A stretch of 35,381 nucleotides of DNA from Paenibacillus alginolyticus DSM 5050 = NBRC 15375 (GTDB taxonomy: Bacteria > Bacillota > Bacilli > Paenibacillales > NBRC-103111): positions 1 through 35,381 of the forward strand of contig NZ_AUGY01000086.1 in assembly GCF_000422905.1 (NCBI RefSeq), read 5' to 3'. Below the pieces are notes generated by a model. The model did not search any database. It had not been told where the DNA came from and saw only the letters and a list, made by a program, of their open reading frames with translations. This document shows positions 7,998 to 16,300 of this stretch, one piece after another; within the stretch, counting starts at the first letter, position 1; each line of letters starts with the position of its first letter. Both the position numbers and the translations under genes were made by a program.

Positions 7998-9731
7998 TTG
8001 AGTAAGCGCTTTATTTCAATAAATGGAAATGACTTCACTGCCATGGTCTTGGCGGGTGCGGATAACCTTCGCAGAAATGTAGACAAGGTTAATGGATTGA
8101 ACGTTTTTCCTGTACCCGACGGAGATACCGGCACCAACATGAATTTGACACTCACTGCGGGTTGTGAGGAACTTAAAAAGAAGCCATCCTCCCATATTGG
8201 GAAAGCAGCTGATGCATTGTCCAAAGGGTTACTGATGGGCGCAAGAGGCAACTCAGGGGTTATTCTGTCACAGCTGTTTCGCGGATTCGCGAAGCATGTG
8301 CATGATCTTGAGCATGTAAATGTACAGCAATTCGCTGGCGCTCTGCAGCAAGGTGTAGAGACAGCTTACAAGGCTGTTGTGAAGCCGGTGGAAGGAACGA
8401 TTTTGACGGTATCGAAAGAAGCCGCTAAGCATGCCACACAGTATCGACGCGGAAGCGATTTGCTGGATCTCATGCAGGAGGTTCTGAGCAAAGCGAAGGA
8501 AGCCCTCGCTAGAACGCCTGAGCAGCTTGCTGTGCTCAAGCAGGTCGGTGTGGTAGATGCAGGTGGACAAGGCCTTGTATGTGTCTATGAAGGCTTTGTC
8601 ACGGCGCTAAGCGGCGGTCTGGTTCAAGTGAACGATGACTATGCTACGATGGATACAACACTTGGTGCGGTTTCACTCGTTCCCGGCATGAACCTAGCGA
8701 AGGAAGTGCACGCACATCTTCCCGCACAGGCACATTTGGCCACGGAAGACATCGAGTTCGGATATTGCACAGAATTTATGCTGACGGTTGCTCCAGGCAA
8801 GGTCAAAGGACTTGTTTTCGATGAAGGCACGTTCCGTGATCAACTGAGCAAGTTGGGGGATTCGCTGCTGGTAGTAGCCGACGACGAGTTGGTGAAGGTT
8901 CATATTCACGCGGAATACCCGGGTGAAGTGATGAACCAAGCCATGAATTACGGTGCTCTGAGCCGTATCAAAATTGAAAATATGCGCGATCAGCATTCAC
9001 ATATATTGGAAGATATGGCCGAAGGGTACGAAGCTCCTGTTTCTACCACGGCCACAGCTGTAACGCCAAGCAAGCCATATGGTTTCGTTGCGGTTGCTTT
9101 AGGTGAGGGCATTACCGATATTTTGTCTAGTGTAGGCGTCGATGTCGTTCTGTCTGGTGGACAAACGATGAACCCAAGCACGGAGGATATTGTGAATGCA
9201 GTTAACAGTATTGATGCAGACACCATTTATGTGCTGCCCAACAATTCCAACATTATTTTGGCTGCGCAGCAAGCCAGTGAACTGGTAGACAACAAAACGC
9301 TGATTGTGATTCCATCTAAATCGATTCCGCAAGGTCTTGCAGCCATTCTGGCATTCCAAGAGAAGGCGGATGCCCAAACAAATACGGCAGCCATGAGTGA
9401 ATCGCTTCGACGTGTAAAATCGGGCCAAGTTACTTACGCTGTGCGCGATACGAACATGAACGGTATTGACATTAAGCAGGGCCATTTTATTGGCATCCAA
9501 GATGGGCGTATTGTTTCTTCACAACCGAGTCTCCTTGATGCTTGTAAGAAGCTGCTAGAGGAAATGATTGAAGAAAGCAGTGAAATTGTCACTATCCTCA
9601 CCGGAGAAGATGCCGTCGAGGCAGAGACGGAGGAGCTGGAGTCGTTCATTCAGGCGGCTTATCCCGACATCGAAATTGAGCTTCATCCTGGCGGACAGCC
9701 TTTGTATGCGTACCTGTTTTCCGTTGAGTAA
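7998..9731 (+). CDS. fakA: FakA-like fatty acid kinase subunit (YloV, DhaL domain)
   Basis: The N-terminal DhaL (DAK2) domain (about 9-205) has the Mg-ATP motifs PVPDGDTGTNMN and GARGNSGVILSQ. The middle domain has a Cys (C257, GYCTEF) and a His pair (H302/H304, VHIHAEYPG) at the places where FakA proteins bind zinc. The C-terminal domain (about 350-577) is DegV-like. In Staphylococcus aureus, FakA phosphorylates fatty acids bound to a DegV-family FakB, and the next gene here is a DegV protein. At 577 aa it is slightly longer than YloV. It starts at TTG behind GGAAGGGG. The kinase activity is inferred from the family. Confidence 0.88.
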   Translation: MSKRFISINGNDFTAMVLAGADNLRRNVDKVNGLNVFPVPDGDTGTNMNLTLTAGCEELKKKPSSHIGKAADALSKGLLMGARGNSGVILSQLFRGFAKHVHDLEHVNVQQFAGALQQGVETAYKAVVKPVEGTILTVSKEAAKHATQYRRGSDLLDLMQEVLSKAKEALARTPEQLAVLKQVGVVDAGGQGLVCVYEGFVTALSGGLVQVNDDYATMDTTLGAVSLVPGMNLAKEVHAHLPAQAHLATEDIEFGYCTEFMLTVAPGKVKGLVFDEGTFRDQLSKLGDSLLVVADDELVKVHIHAEYPGEVMNQAMNYGALSRIKIENMRDQHSHILEDMAEGYEAPVSTTATAVTPSKPYGFVAVALGEGITDILSSVGVDVVLSGGQTMNPSTEDIVNAVNSIDADTIYVLPNNSNIILAAQQASELVDNKTLIVIPSKSIPQGLAAILAFQEKADAQTNTAAMSESLRRVKSGQVTYAVRDTNMNGIDIKQGHFIGIQDGRIVSSQPSLLDACKKLLEEMIEESSEIVTILTGEDAVEAETEELESFIQAAYPDIEIELHPGGQPLYAYLFSVE

Positions 9732-9780
9732 AAGAATACCATTAGCAGTGGAGTAAATTCGTGAAATGGAGTGAGCCCTG

Positions 9781-10638
9781 TTGACAAACATTCGTATTGT
9801 GACGGACAGCACGGCCGACATACCTTTGGCACTCAGACAAGAACTTAACATCGAGATGGTGCCTCTCAAGATTCATTTTGGAGATGAAGAATATTTAGAT
9901 ACGGTGACGCTGCAGTCTGAGGAATTTTATCCGAAGCTGACCTCGTCACCGCACTTTCCCCGGACGTCACAGCCTTCTCCTGCGGAGTTTCTGGACTTGT
10001 ACCAGAGACTGCTGGAAGAGCCTGATACGGAGGTTATCTCGATTCATTTGGCATCCGTGCTGAGCGGAACGTATCAATCAGCGCTGCTGGCTTCCACGAT
10101 GCTGGAGGACTCGTCAGGCAAGGTTCATGTGTTCGATTCCTGCTCGGCCTCCTATGGGATTGGCGCTCTAGCTGTAGCTGCTGCCCGAGCAGCTAAGGAG
10201 GGGCAAAGTGTTGATGAGATTTTAGAGCTTGTACGAACGATGAGAGAGAACTTTTACATATACTTCCTCGTAGATACGCTAGAATTTTTGCAAAAAGGTG
10301 GAAGAATCGGCAAAGCATCTGCTCTTTTCGGTTCTCTACTAAACATTAAGCCCATTCTTTCTCTAGATCGAGCGGGCGAAGTAGCGGCAATTGATAAGGT
10401 TCGCGGTCACAAAAAAGCGGTTGCGCGAATCTTAGAGCTGTTGGCGGCGGATGTATCGGGTAAGACAATCCGCAGTTTACACATTGCTCATGCAAACAAT
10501 TTGGAAGGTGCGGAACAGCTGCGCGCGGCCATCATGCAGCAATTTGTTGTGGAGCATGTGGACTACATTACACTGGGACCTGTTATTGGCGCACACGCTG
10601 GACCAGGAACCATCGCAGCGTTCGTGAGTACGGTGTAA
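9781..10638 (+). CDS. DegV family fatty-acid-binding protein (FakB-like)
   Basis: DegV/FakB proteins hold a fatty acid and present it to FakA for phosphorylation. This 285-aa protein has the opening IVTDSTADIP, the lipid-carboxylate loop HLASVLSGTYQSA and the VDTLEFLQKGGRIGKASAL helix typical of the family. The TTG start at 9781 follows GGAGTGAG. It lies 49 nt after the FakA-like gene. B. subtilis has sdaAB-sdaAA here; those serine dehydratase genes are absent. The physical pairing makes a dedicated FakA-FakB couple likely. Confidence 0.88.
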   Translation: MTNIRIVTDSTADIPLALRQELNIEMVPLKIHFGDEEYLDTVTLQSEEFYPKLTSSPHFPRTSQPSPAEFLDLYQRLLEEPDTEVISIHLASVLSGTYQSALLASTMLEDSSGKVHVFDSCSASYGIGALAVAAARAAKEGQSVDEILELVRTMRENFYIYFLVDTLEFLQKGGRIGKASALFGSLLNIKPILSLDRAGEVAAIDKVRGHKKAVARILELLAADVSGKTIRSLHIAHANNLEGAEQLRAAIMQQFVVEHVDYITLGPVIGAHAGPGTIAAFVSTV

Positions 10639-10641
10639 GAG

Positions 10642-12687
10642 ATGGATCTGAATCAATTTGAAGTACGCGAAGTCCATGGAGTAGGCGCTCAGAAGGCACT
10701 TGAGCTCAATTCCATGGGCATTTTTACGGTTATGGATTTACTGGAATATGTGCCGTTCCGATATGAGGATTACACGGTGCGTGATTTAGCTAGTGTGAAG
10801 GACGGCGACCGCGTCACGGTGAAGGGTTATATCATCGGAGAGCCGGTGCTGCAGCGCTACAGCGGCAAATCCCGGCTATCCTGCAAGGTGATGGTCGATG
10901 AGTTCCTGCTGACGGCGGTGTGGTTCAACCGCCACTTCCTGAAGGATCGCTTGCGGCCGCAGCAGGAGATTATTCTCACCGGCAAATGGGATGGCAAGCG
11001 CAGGCAAATGAGCGTGTCCGATTCGGAGTTTCCCGGACAAGGCGATTCCAATACCGGCACCATACAGCCGGTGTATTCGGTTGTAGGCACTGTTACGCAG
11101 AAGTGGATGCGTAAGGTTATACAGCAGGCGCTGACGCAGTACAGCGCTATGATCAGTGAAGTGCTGCCGGCTGGCATTACCGGCAGGTATGGGTTTATGC
11201 CGCGCAGCAAGGCGCTCGCTGTCATCCACACGCCGAGCGGTGTGGAGGAAGGCAAGCAGGCGCGCAGGCGCATGGTGTATGAGGAGCTGTTCCTATTCCA
11301 GCTCAAGCTGCAAGCTTACCGCGCCGTGACGCGCAGCCGCGCGGACGGGCTCCGGCAGCAGGTGGACTTGCCTGCTGTCCGAGCCTTCGTACGCGCGCTG
11401 CCTTTCCAGCTGACGGAGTCGCAGAAGAAGGTCGTAGGCGAGCTCCTGCACGATATGCAGGAGCCGTATGCCATGAACCGACTGCTGCAAGGCGATGTCG
11501 GTGCGGGGAAGACGATCGTCGCGGCCATAGGCCTCTACGCGACGGTGAAGGCCGGCTACCAAGGCGCGCTGATGGTGCCGACTGAGATTCTGGCTGAGCA
11601 GCATATGCGCTCGCTGAGCGGCCTGTACGAGCCCTACGGGCTGCAGGTTGCGCTGCTGACAGGCAGCTCGACCGACCGGCAGCGACGGGATCTGCTGGCC
11701 TCCTTGCAGCTGGGCATGATCGACGTGCTAGTTGGCACGCATGCCCTCATTCAAGAGGACGTCTACTTCCGCCAGCTGGGGCTTGTCGTGACGGATGAGC
11801 AGCACCGTTTCGGGGTGAACCAGCGCAGCATTCTGCGGCGCAAGGGCATGAACCCCGACGTGCTGACGATGACGGCGACGCCAATACCGCGCACGCTGGC
11901 GATTACGGCCTTCGGCGACATGGACGTTTCGACGCTGCGCGAGCTGCCGAAGGGGCGCAAGCCGATTAAGACGTACGCGGTTCAGCACGCGATGCTGGAG
12001 CGTGTGCTCGGCTTCATCCAGCGCGAAGTTGCGGCAGGGCGGCAGGCCTATATCATCTGTCCGCTCATCGAAGAGTCGGACAAGCTGGACGTGCAGAATG
12101 CCATTGACGTCCACATTCAGCTGCAGCAGCACTTTCCGCATATGCGGATCGGCCTGCTGCACGGGCGAATGAGCGCGCAGGAGAAGGAAGCGATCATGCG
12201 CGCATTCAAAGAAGGCACCGTGGAGGCGCTGGTGTCGACGACGGTGATCGAGGTTGGCGTGGACGTGCCGAACGCCACGCTGATGGTGATCTACGACGCC
12301 GACCGCTTCGGCCTGTCGCAGCTGCATCAGCTGCGCGGGCGGGTTGGCCGCGGTGAGCACCAGTCCTTCTGCGTGCTCATCGCCGACCCGAAGACCGAGG
12401 TCGGCAAGGAGCGCATGAAGGCGATGACCGAAACGACCGACGGCTTCGAGATTGCCCGGCGCGATTTAGAACTGCGCGGGCCGGGGGACTTCTTCGGCAC
12501 GAAGCAGAGCGGGCTGCCGGAGTTCCGGATCGCCGATATGATGGCGGACTTTGAAGTCATGGAGCAAGCGCGCGATGATGCGGCAGAGCTTGTCGGTGAC
12601 TCGTCCTTCTGGACGGGCGCCTCCTTCATGCCGCTGAGGGCCTACTTGCAGCGCTCTCATATTTTTGACAGTGAAGTGCTGGATTAA
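10642..12687 (+). CDS. recG: ATP-dependent DNA helicase RecG
   Basis: RecG reverses stalled replication forks and branch-migrates Holliday junctions. The N-terminal wedge/OB domain (about 1-250) precedes the helicase motifs: GDVGAGKT (about 283-290), DEQHRFG (about 384), MTATPIPRT, STTVIEVGVDVPNA and HQLRGRVGRG (about 566). The 681 aa length is normal. The start lies only 3 nt past the DegV stop, with no strong ribosome site, so translation is probably coupled. From about 10800 to 12650 the base composition is clearly more GC-rich than in the flanking genes. Confidence 0.97.
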   Translation: MDLNQFEVREVHGVGAQKALELNSMGIFTVMDLLEYVPFRYEDYTVRDLASVKDGDRVTVKGYIIGEPVLQRYSGKSRLSCKVMVDEFLLTAVWFNRHFLKDRLRPQQEIILTGKWDGKRRQMSVSDSEFPGQGDSNTGTIQPVYSVVGTVTQKWMRKVIQQALTQYSAMISEVLPAGITGRYGFMPRSKALAVIHTPSGVEEGKQARRRMVYEELFLFQLKLQAYRAVTRSRADGLRQQVDLPAVRAFVRALPFQLTESQKKVVGELLHDMQEPYAMNRLLQGDVGAGKTIVAAIGLYATVKAGYQGALMVPTEILAEQHMRSLSGLYEPYGLQVALLTGSSTDRQRRDLLASLQLGMIDVLVGTHALIQEDVYFRQLGLVVTDEQHRFGVNQRSILRRKGMNPDVLTMTATPIPRTLAITAFGDMDVSTLRELPKGRKPIKTYAVQHAMLERVLGFIQREVAAGRQAYIICPLIEESDKLDVQNAIDVHIQLQQHFPHMRIGLLHGRMSAQEKEAIMRAFKEGTVEALVSTTVIEVGVDVPNATLMVIYDADRFGLSQLHQLRGRVGRGEHQSFCVLIADPKTEVGKERMKAMTETTDGFEIARRDLELRGPGDFFGTKQSGLPEFRIADMMADFEVMEQARDDAAELVGDSSFWTGASFMPLRAYLQRSHIFDSEVLD

Positions 12688-12704
12688 CCAGCTGGATAAC
12701 AAAA

Positions 12705-12757
12705 CAAAACGCTAGGAGGGACTGATGAACGATCAGTCGCTAATCCTAGCGTTTTTT
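12705..12757 (+). terminator. Terminator after recG
   Basis: AACGCTAGGA (12708-12717) pairs with TCCTAGCGTT (12744-12753). An inner stem ACTGAT/ATCAGT lies within, and T6 follows. It also has A-rich sequence on its left side and may serve the convergent AraC gene. Confidence 0.92.
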
Positions 12758-12764
12758 GCTGTTT

Positions 12765-13583
12765 TTATACTTTGCCCTGCACATTCATCCGGTATTCCGT
12801 AGGCGGAAAGCCGGTGTCTTTGCGGAAGCTTTTTGCGAAATGGTTCGTATCCTCATAACCGGTCTGCTCGGCAATTTCTTTCATACTAAGCGACGTGGTC
12901 GTGAGTAGAAATTTGGCCATGTCAATGCGCTTGCGCTGCATGTATTTGGCCGGTGGCATGCCAAAGTGCTTTTTAAAATATTTGATTAAGTAATTGGGGT
13001 GCAGGTGAACGGATTTGGCCATTTGTTCCACAGTGATGCTCTTATGAAGATTCTGTTGGCCGAGCCGGTCCATTTCATCGGTACGCTTTTGCAGTACCTG
13101 TACAGGAACCGCTTCCAAATAGCTGGATATGATTTGCAGCAGGATTGCCTTTTCCCGCAAACGCGAAGTTAGCGACGGTTCATGATGCAAGGCGGCAAGC
13201 TCCTGAAACCATGCCGTCATTTGCTCGACGCTCTGAATTTGGATGAACAAAGGAATGTCCAGCCATTGAAAAAGATCAAAGGAACCGATATGCGCTGTGA
13301 AATGGCACCAATATTTTAAATAAGGACGATCGCTGATCGTAGAGTAAGAATGGAGCGCATGGGCAGGAAGCAGACATAGCTGACCAGGCACAGGATTAAG
13401 CTCTTGATGGTCAACCTTAACCCAGCCTTCGCCTTCCAGAATCCAATACAGCTTATTATGCTCTGGTGTAAAATTAAGCTCCTTCCACGAGGTGGTGCAC
13501 TGCGTAAGATGGGCTTCCAAAATGTGAATCTGTAGGTTCTGCAGAAGGTCCGATAGGAATGTAATTTGTTGCGAATTCATCAT
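12765..13583 (-). CDS. AraC-family transcriptional regulator
   Basis: This is a roughly 272-aa regulator with an N-terminal cupin sugar-binding domain (about 35-120, including the VPGQLCLLPAHALHSY strand pair) and a C-terminal AraC double helix-turn-helix (about 175-270; SVHLHPNYLIKYFKKHFG and TGYEDTNHFAKSFRKDTG). Three consecutive ATGs (13586, 13583, 13580) follow AGGTG. The GTG at 13592 overlaps that ribosome site and is unlikely to be the start. The gene is divergent from the adjacent alpha-L-fucosidase, which it probably controls in response to a sugar; fucose or a fucoside is an inference from position. Confidence 0.88.
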   Translation of the reverse strand: MMNSQQITFLSDLLQNLQIHILEAHLTQCTTSWKELNFTPEHNKLYWILEGEGWVKVDHQELNPVPGQLCLLPAHALHSYSTISDRPYLKYWCHFTAHIGSFDLFQWLDIPLFIQIQSVEQMTAWFQELAALHHEPSLTSRLREKAILLQIISSYLEAVPVQVLQKRTDEMDRLGQQNLHKSITVEQMAKSVHLHPNYLIKYFKKHFGMPPAKYMQRKRIDMAKFLLTTTSLSMKEIAEQTGYEDTNHFAKSFRKDTGFPPTEYRMNVQGKV

Positions 13584-13640
13584 CATGTTCACCTGAGAAT
13601 GTTAATTATATCCTGATTGAGGTTAGTTTCGTACCTGTCT

Positions 13641-13646
13641 ATTATA
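13641..13646 (-). promoter_or_regulatory. Extended -10 promoter of the AraC gene
   Basis: On the minus strand TGC-TATAAT (the -10 at 13646-13641) matches an extended -10. The 17-bp position upstream reads GCTTTA, a weak -35. The start codon is about 60 nt downstream. Confidence 0.45.
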
Positions 13647-13684
13647 GCACAGGCTTGATAGACTAAAGCTGTGAAGTTTAAGAG

Positions 13685-13858
13685 GTTGTTTAAAAAGTCT
13701 ACTTTGATAACGAAGTCATTCCTGGAAGCATCTCGGCATCGAATCTTGAACGAAACCGGGAAGTCCGGTACTCACGTAGCAAATCTCTACGCTCCGTTCC
13801 TCCTTCTCCGGACTTCGGGAGGGCCTTCTCGGTTCTGAAAGTGGACTTTTTAAACACG
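13685..13858. repeat. MITE-like long imperfect palindrome
   Basis: The ends TTTAAAAAGTCTACTTT (13689-13705) and AAAGTGGACTTTTTAAA (13838-13854) are inverted copies matching at 16 of 17 bases. Inside, GAAGTCCGG (13760-13768) pairs with CCGGACTTC (13808-13816), and CGTAG (13775-13779) with CTACG (13787-13791). The whole could fold into one nested hairpin about 170 nt long. It encodes no plausible protein. It ends 12 nt before the ribosome site of the fucosidase gene. Confidence 0.65.
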
Positions 13859-13884
13859 CATTTAATTCGAAAGGTGTGTAGCTG

Positions 13885-15204
13885 ATGACAAGCATTCATC
13901 CGATTATTCAAGAACGAACAGAGCGTACGCAGTGGTTTCTGCAGGATCGATTCGGTATGTTTATTCATTGGGGATTATACGCGATTCCAGCTAGAGGAGA
14001 ATGGGTGCGCAGCGTCGAGCGTATTTCGGTAGAGGACTATCAAACGTATTATGATGAATTCGATCCTGTCCGTTATGATCCTAAGGCGTGGGCGCGTGCG
14101 GCGAAGCAAGCGGGTATGAAATATGCGGTATTGACAGCCAAGCATCATGACGGGTTTTGTTTATTTGATAGCGCTCTCACAGATTATAAGTCAACGAATA
14201 CAAGGGCCGGGCGAGATTTGGTTCGCGAATTTATTGAAGCGTTTCGGGCGGAAGGCTTAAAGGTGGGACTCTATTATTCCCTAATCGATTGGCATCATGA
14301 GGATTACCCGGCTTATGGGGACCGCATTCATCCGATGCGGAATAATGAGAGCTACGCAAGAAATCCGGAGACGTTCGATCGGTACCTTGCGTATATGCAT
14401 GGACAAGTAAGGGAGCTGCTGACGAACTATGGCAAACTGGATGTGATGTGGTTTGACTTTTCTTATGATCGCATGAAGGGAGAGACATGGAAAGCAACCG
14501 AGCTGATGGCGATGATTCGCTCTCTGCAGCCGCATATCATCGTAGACAATCGATTGGATGCAAGCGGCGAAGAGGGCGGAAGCATTTTCACGGAAAATCC
14601 ACTCAGCTATTCGGGTGACTTTGCTTCACCTGAACAGATCATTCCACCGCAAGGTGTGACGGATCATGCGGGCAATCCGCTCCCATGGGAAGCTTGTATC
14701 ACGTTGAATAATAACTGGGGGTACGCAGCCAAGGATCTCCAATTTAAATCCTCAACGACGCTTATCCGTAAGCTCATAGAGTGTGTCAGCAAAAATGGGA
14801 ATCTGCTCTTGAATGTGGGTCCGAATGCGCTCGGCGAGATTCCGAAGGAGTCGCTGGACATTTTGGCAGAGATCGGCGACTGGGTTCAGAAAAATGGGGA
14901 CAGCATTTACGGCTGTGGGCAAGCCTACTTACCGAAACCGGAGTGGGGCAGGTATACGCAAAAGGGCAATCTGCTGTATGCCCACGTGTTTGAGGAAAGC
15001 GTGGGCCCCATTAACTTGAATGGTTTGGCTGGCAAGGTGAAGAAAGCAAGGCTGCTATCGGACGGTTCCGAGCTCTTTCTAAGCCGTCCTTGGAGCGCCG
15101 CTCAGTATCCGGACGATGCGTTCGTTAGTTTCGCTAAACCTGAACACTTCAGCTATCCCCTGCCGGATCAAAGAGCTACGGTTGTGGAGTTGGAGTTGCT
15201 CTAA
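13885..15204 (+). CDS. GH29 alpha-L-fucosidase
   Basis: This glycoside hydrolase family 29 enzyme releases terminal alpha-L-fucose. Family motifs are GMFIHWGLYAIPARGEWV near the N-terminus, AKHHDGFCLFDS, YYSLIDWHH and DVMWFDFSYD, where D191 is the expected catalytic nucleophile. A small C-terminal beta domain follows from about residue 345. There is no signal peptide, so the 439-aa enzyme is cytoplasmic and would act on imported fucosyl-oligosaccharides. AAAGGTGTG precedes the ATG. It is divergent from the AraC regulator, with the palindromic repeat between them. Fucose catabolic genes are not present nearby. Confidence 0.92.
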   Translation: MTSIHPIIQERTERTQWFLQDRFGMFIHWGLYAIPARGEWVRSVERISVEDYQTYYDEFDPVRYDPKAWARAAKQAGMKYAVLTAKHHDGFCLFDSALTDYKSTNTRAGRDLVREFIEAFRAEGLKVGLYYSLIDWHHEDYPAYGDRIHPMRNNESYARNPETFDRYLAYMHGQVRELLTNYGKLDVMWFDFSYDRMKGETWKATELMAMIRSLQPHIIVDNRLDASGEEGGSIFTENPLSYSGDFASPEQIIPPQGVTDHAGNPLPWEACITLNNNWGYAAKDLQFKSSTTLIRKLIECVSKNGNLLLNVGPNALGEIPKESLDILAEIGDWVQKNGDSIYGCGQAYLPKPEWGRYTQKGNLLYAHVFEESVGPINLNGLAGKVKKARLLSDGSELFLSRPWSAAQYPDDAFVSFAKPEHFSYPLPDQRATVVELELL

Positions 15205-15252
15205 AGAAGGAAATAAATTAACATTTGACCGTGCCCGCATTCGATTTTAAGA

Positions 15253-15279
15253 TGATAGTAGGAAGCTTACTATTTTTTT
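15253..15279 (+). terminator. Terminator after the fucosidase gene
   Basis: ATAGTA (15255-15260) and TACTAT (15268-15273) form a short stem with a 7-nt loop, followed by T6. The stem is weak but the T-run is good. Confidence 0.6.
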
Positions 15280-15300
15280 GGAAACGAAGGTGTATGGAAC

Positions 15301-15567
15301 TTGACTTATTTCCTCTGTTATTTACTGCTGATGAATATCGTTACATTCATAGAAATGGGACATGACAAGGGACAAGCCAAAAAAGGCGGGCGTAGAGTGC
15401 CTGAAAAACGTCTTTTTATACTGGCTGCTCTCGGTGGCGGGATTGGCGGGTGGCTCGGTATGCGGGTTTGGCGCCATAAGACGAAACATACCTCATTCGT
15501 CATTGGGATACCGCTGCTTGTTGCACTAAATTGTATATGCGTCATTCTGATAGCGATTTATATGTAG
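15301..15567 (+). CDS. DUF1294 small membrane protein
   Basis: This 88-aa DUF1294 (YsdA-like) protein has membrane spans at about 3-16, 38-52 and 65-85. The family core RRVPEKRLFILAALGGGIGG is followed by the conserved WLGMRVWRHKTKH. The TTG start at 15301 follows GAAGGTGT. The function is unknown in the family. It lies between two terminators and is probably a single-gene unit. Confidence 0.85.
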   Translation: MTYFLCYLLLMNIVTFIEMGHDKGQAKKGGRRVPEKRLFILAALGGGIGGWLGMRVWRHKTKHTSFVIGIPLLVALNCICVILIAIYM

Positions 15568-15639
15568 CATGATTGATCCTAACAATGCCTTTCACTTGTA
15601 AACTATGGTCCATGTGTTTCGATGGACTCAACAAAATGC

Positions 15640-15682
15640 GCCACTTTCGGGGTTGAAGATGCCCTGTTAAGTGGCTTTTTTT
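15640..15682 (+). terminator. Terminator after the DUF1294 gene
   Basis: GCCACTT (15640-15646) pairs with AAGTGGC (15669-15675), an inner GGGG/CCCT stem adds to it, and T7 follows. Confidence 0.88.
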
Positions 15683-15700
15683 ACTTCCAAAAAAATTCAC

Positions 15701-15753
15701 TTGCATAACGAATACGTGTTCGGTATATAATAAATAACACGAATATATGTTCG
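15701..15753 (+). promoter_or_regulatory. LexA-controlled promoter of the translesion cassette
   Basis: TTGCAT (15701-15706) and TATATA (15724-15729; or TATAAT at 15726-15731) form the promoter. Two LexA (DinR)-type boxes flank the -10: CGAATACGTGTTCG (15709-15722), inside the spacer, and CGAATATATGTTCG (15740-15753), just downstream. Both fit the Bacillus GAAC-N4-GTTC pattern with one mismatch (GAAT on the left arm). They are centred 31 bp apart, about three helical turns. DNA damage should derepress this unit. Confidence 0.85.
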
Positions 15754-15770
15754 CATATGGTGGTGGGAAT

Positions 15771-16148
15771 ATGAAAGTTAGTTCAAGTTCAAGAATTGAG
15801 AAAGAAGAGGATGTTCAAATTATTAAGGAATACACGCTGTTGCCCATATTGCTCGATATGCTAGCAAGGGACATGGAGGAGCTCAAGGTTTATAAAGATA
15901 AAATCGTGTACAATCATATTCTTTTTTATCTCAGAGAGGTTGAAATGGCTATTTATCCAGAATTACAAAATATTAAGAGCCAGATGAAGAAACGAGATAT
16001 GAAAGTTATTCATACCGAAATGAATGCCTTAGGCATTAACGTAGAGTACAAAGTCCGAGGCTACATTCATCATTTCACGATGCTGCGCAGCTTGGTCAAG
16101 GCTGAGCTTATGACCACGCTCATGAATATGCGGGGGGGATTGCGGTGA
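15771..16148 (+). CDS. SOS cassette protein A (unknown, paired with 17546-18016)
   Basis: This is a 125-aa, mainly helical, Lys/Glu/Met-rich protein with no recognised domain and no membrane span. It is homologous to the last gene of the cassette. Shared features in order are an opening (I)K/R-(E/D)Y-x-LLP, a KKR/TKR-(D/N)-(M/I)-K turn at about residue 75, an RGY motif near 99 and a charged C-terminal helix. The in-frame ATG at 15747 lies inside the second LexA box, so I chose the ATG at 15771 behind TGGTGGG. The stop overlaps the next start (GTGA). Its place around a damage-inducible polymerase suggests an accessory role; that is inference. Confidence 0.75.
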   Translation: MKVSSSSRIEKEEDVQIIKEYTLLPILLDMLARDMEELKVYKDKIVYNHILFYLREVEMAIYPELQNIKSQMKKRDMKVIHTEMNALGINVEYKVRGYIHHFTMLRSLVKAELMTTLMNMRGGLR

Positions 16149-16300
16149 GCAAAGATCGCCACGGCGGGACTAAGCGGCATATACGTGTTGATTACGTAAA
16201 AGAGGACATGATTAAAGCATTTTGTTTTACCGCGAAAGAGTCTCGTGTTTTTCGGATCGATCGGATCATGGCCATACAGGAAGTGAAGCGCTATGCCTGA
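16145..16300 (+). CDS. 51-aa protein, WYL/YolD-like fragment, in SOS cassette
   Basis: This short ORF runs from GTG at 16145 (overlapping the previous stop) to TGA at 16300, overlapping the polymerase start by 8 nt. Such tight coupling on both sides argues that it is real. The product is basic at the N-terminus (KDRHGGTKRH). It ends in a strand-rich core, AFCFTAKESRVFRIDRIMAI, that resembles the small SH3-like barrel of WYL domains and of YolD-like proteins often encoded beside Y-family polymerases. The resemblance is my reading of a short motif, not a proven family match. Confidence 0.6.
   Translation: MSKDRHGGTKRHIRVDYVKEDMIKAFCFTAKESRVFRIDRIMAIQEVKRYA

Noticed and set aside
13699..13968. 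89-codon minus-strand ORF between the AraC and fucosidase genes
   Set aside because: It lies in the palindromic repeat and runs into the fucosidase gene on the opposite strand; composition and position explain it as a by-product of the repeat.
14781..15019. Overlapping plus-strand ORFs inside the fucosidase gene
   Set aside because: Out-of-frame shadows of a complete GH29 coding sequence.
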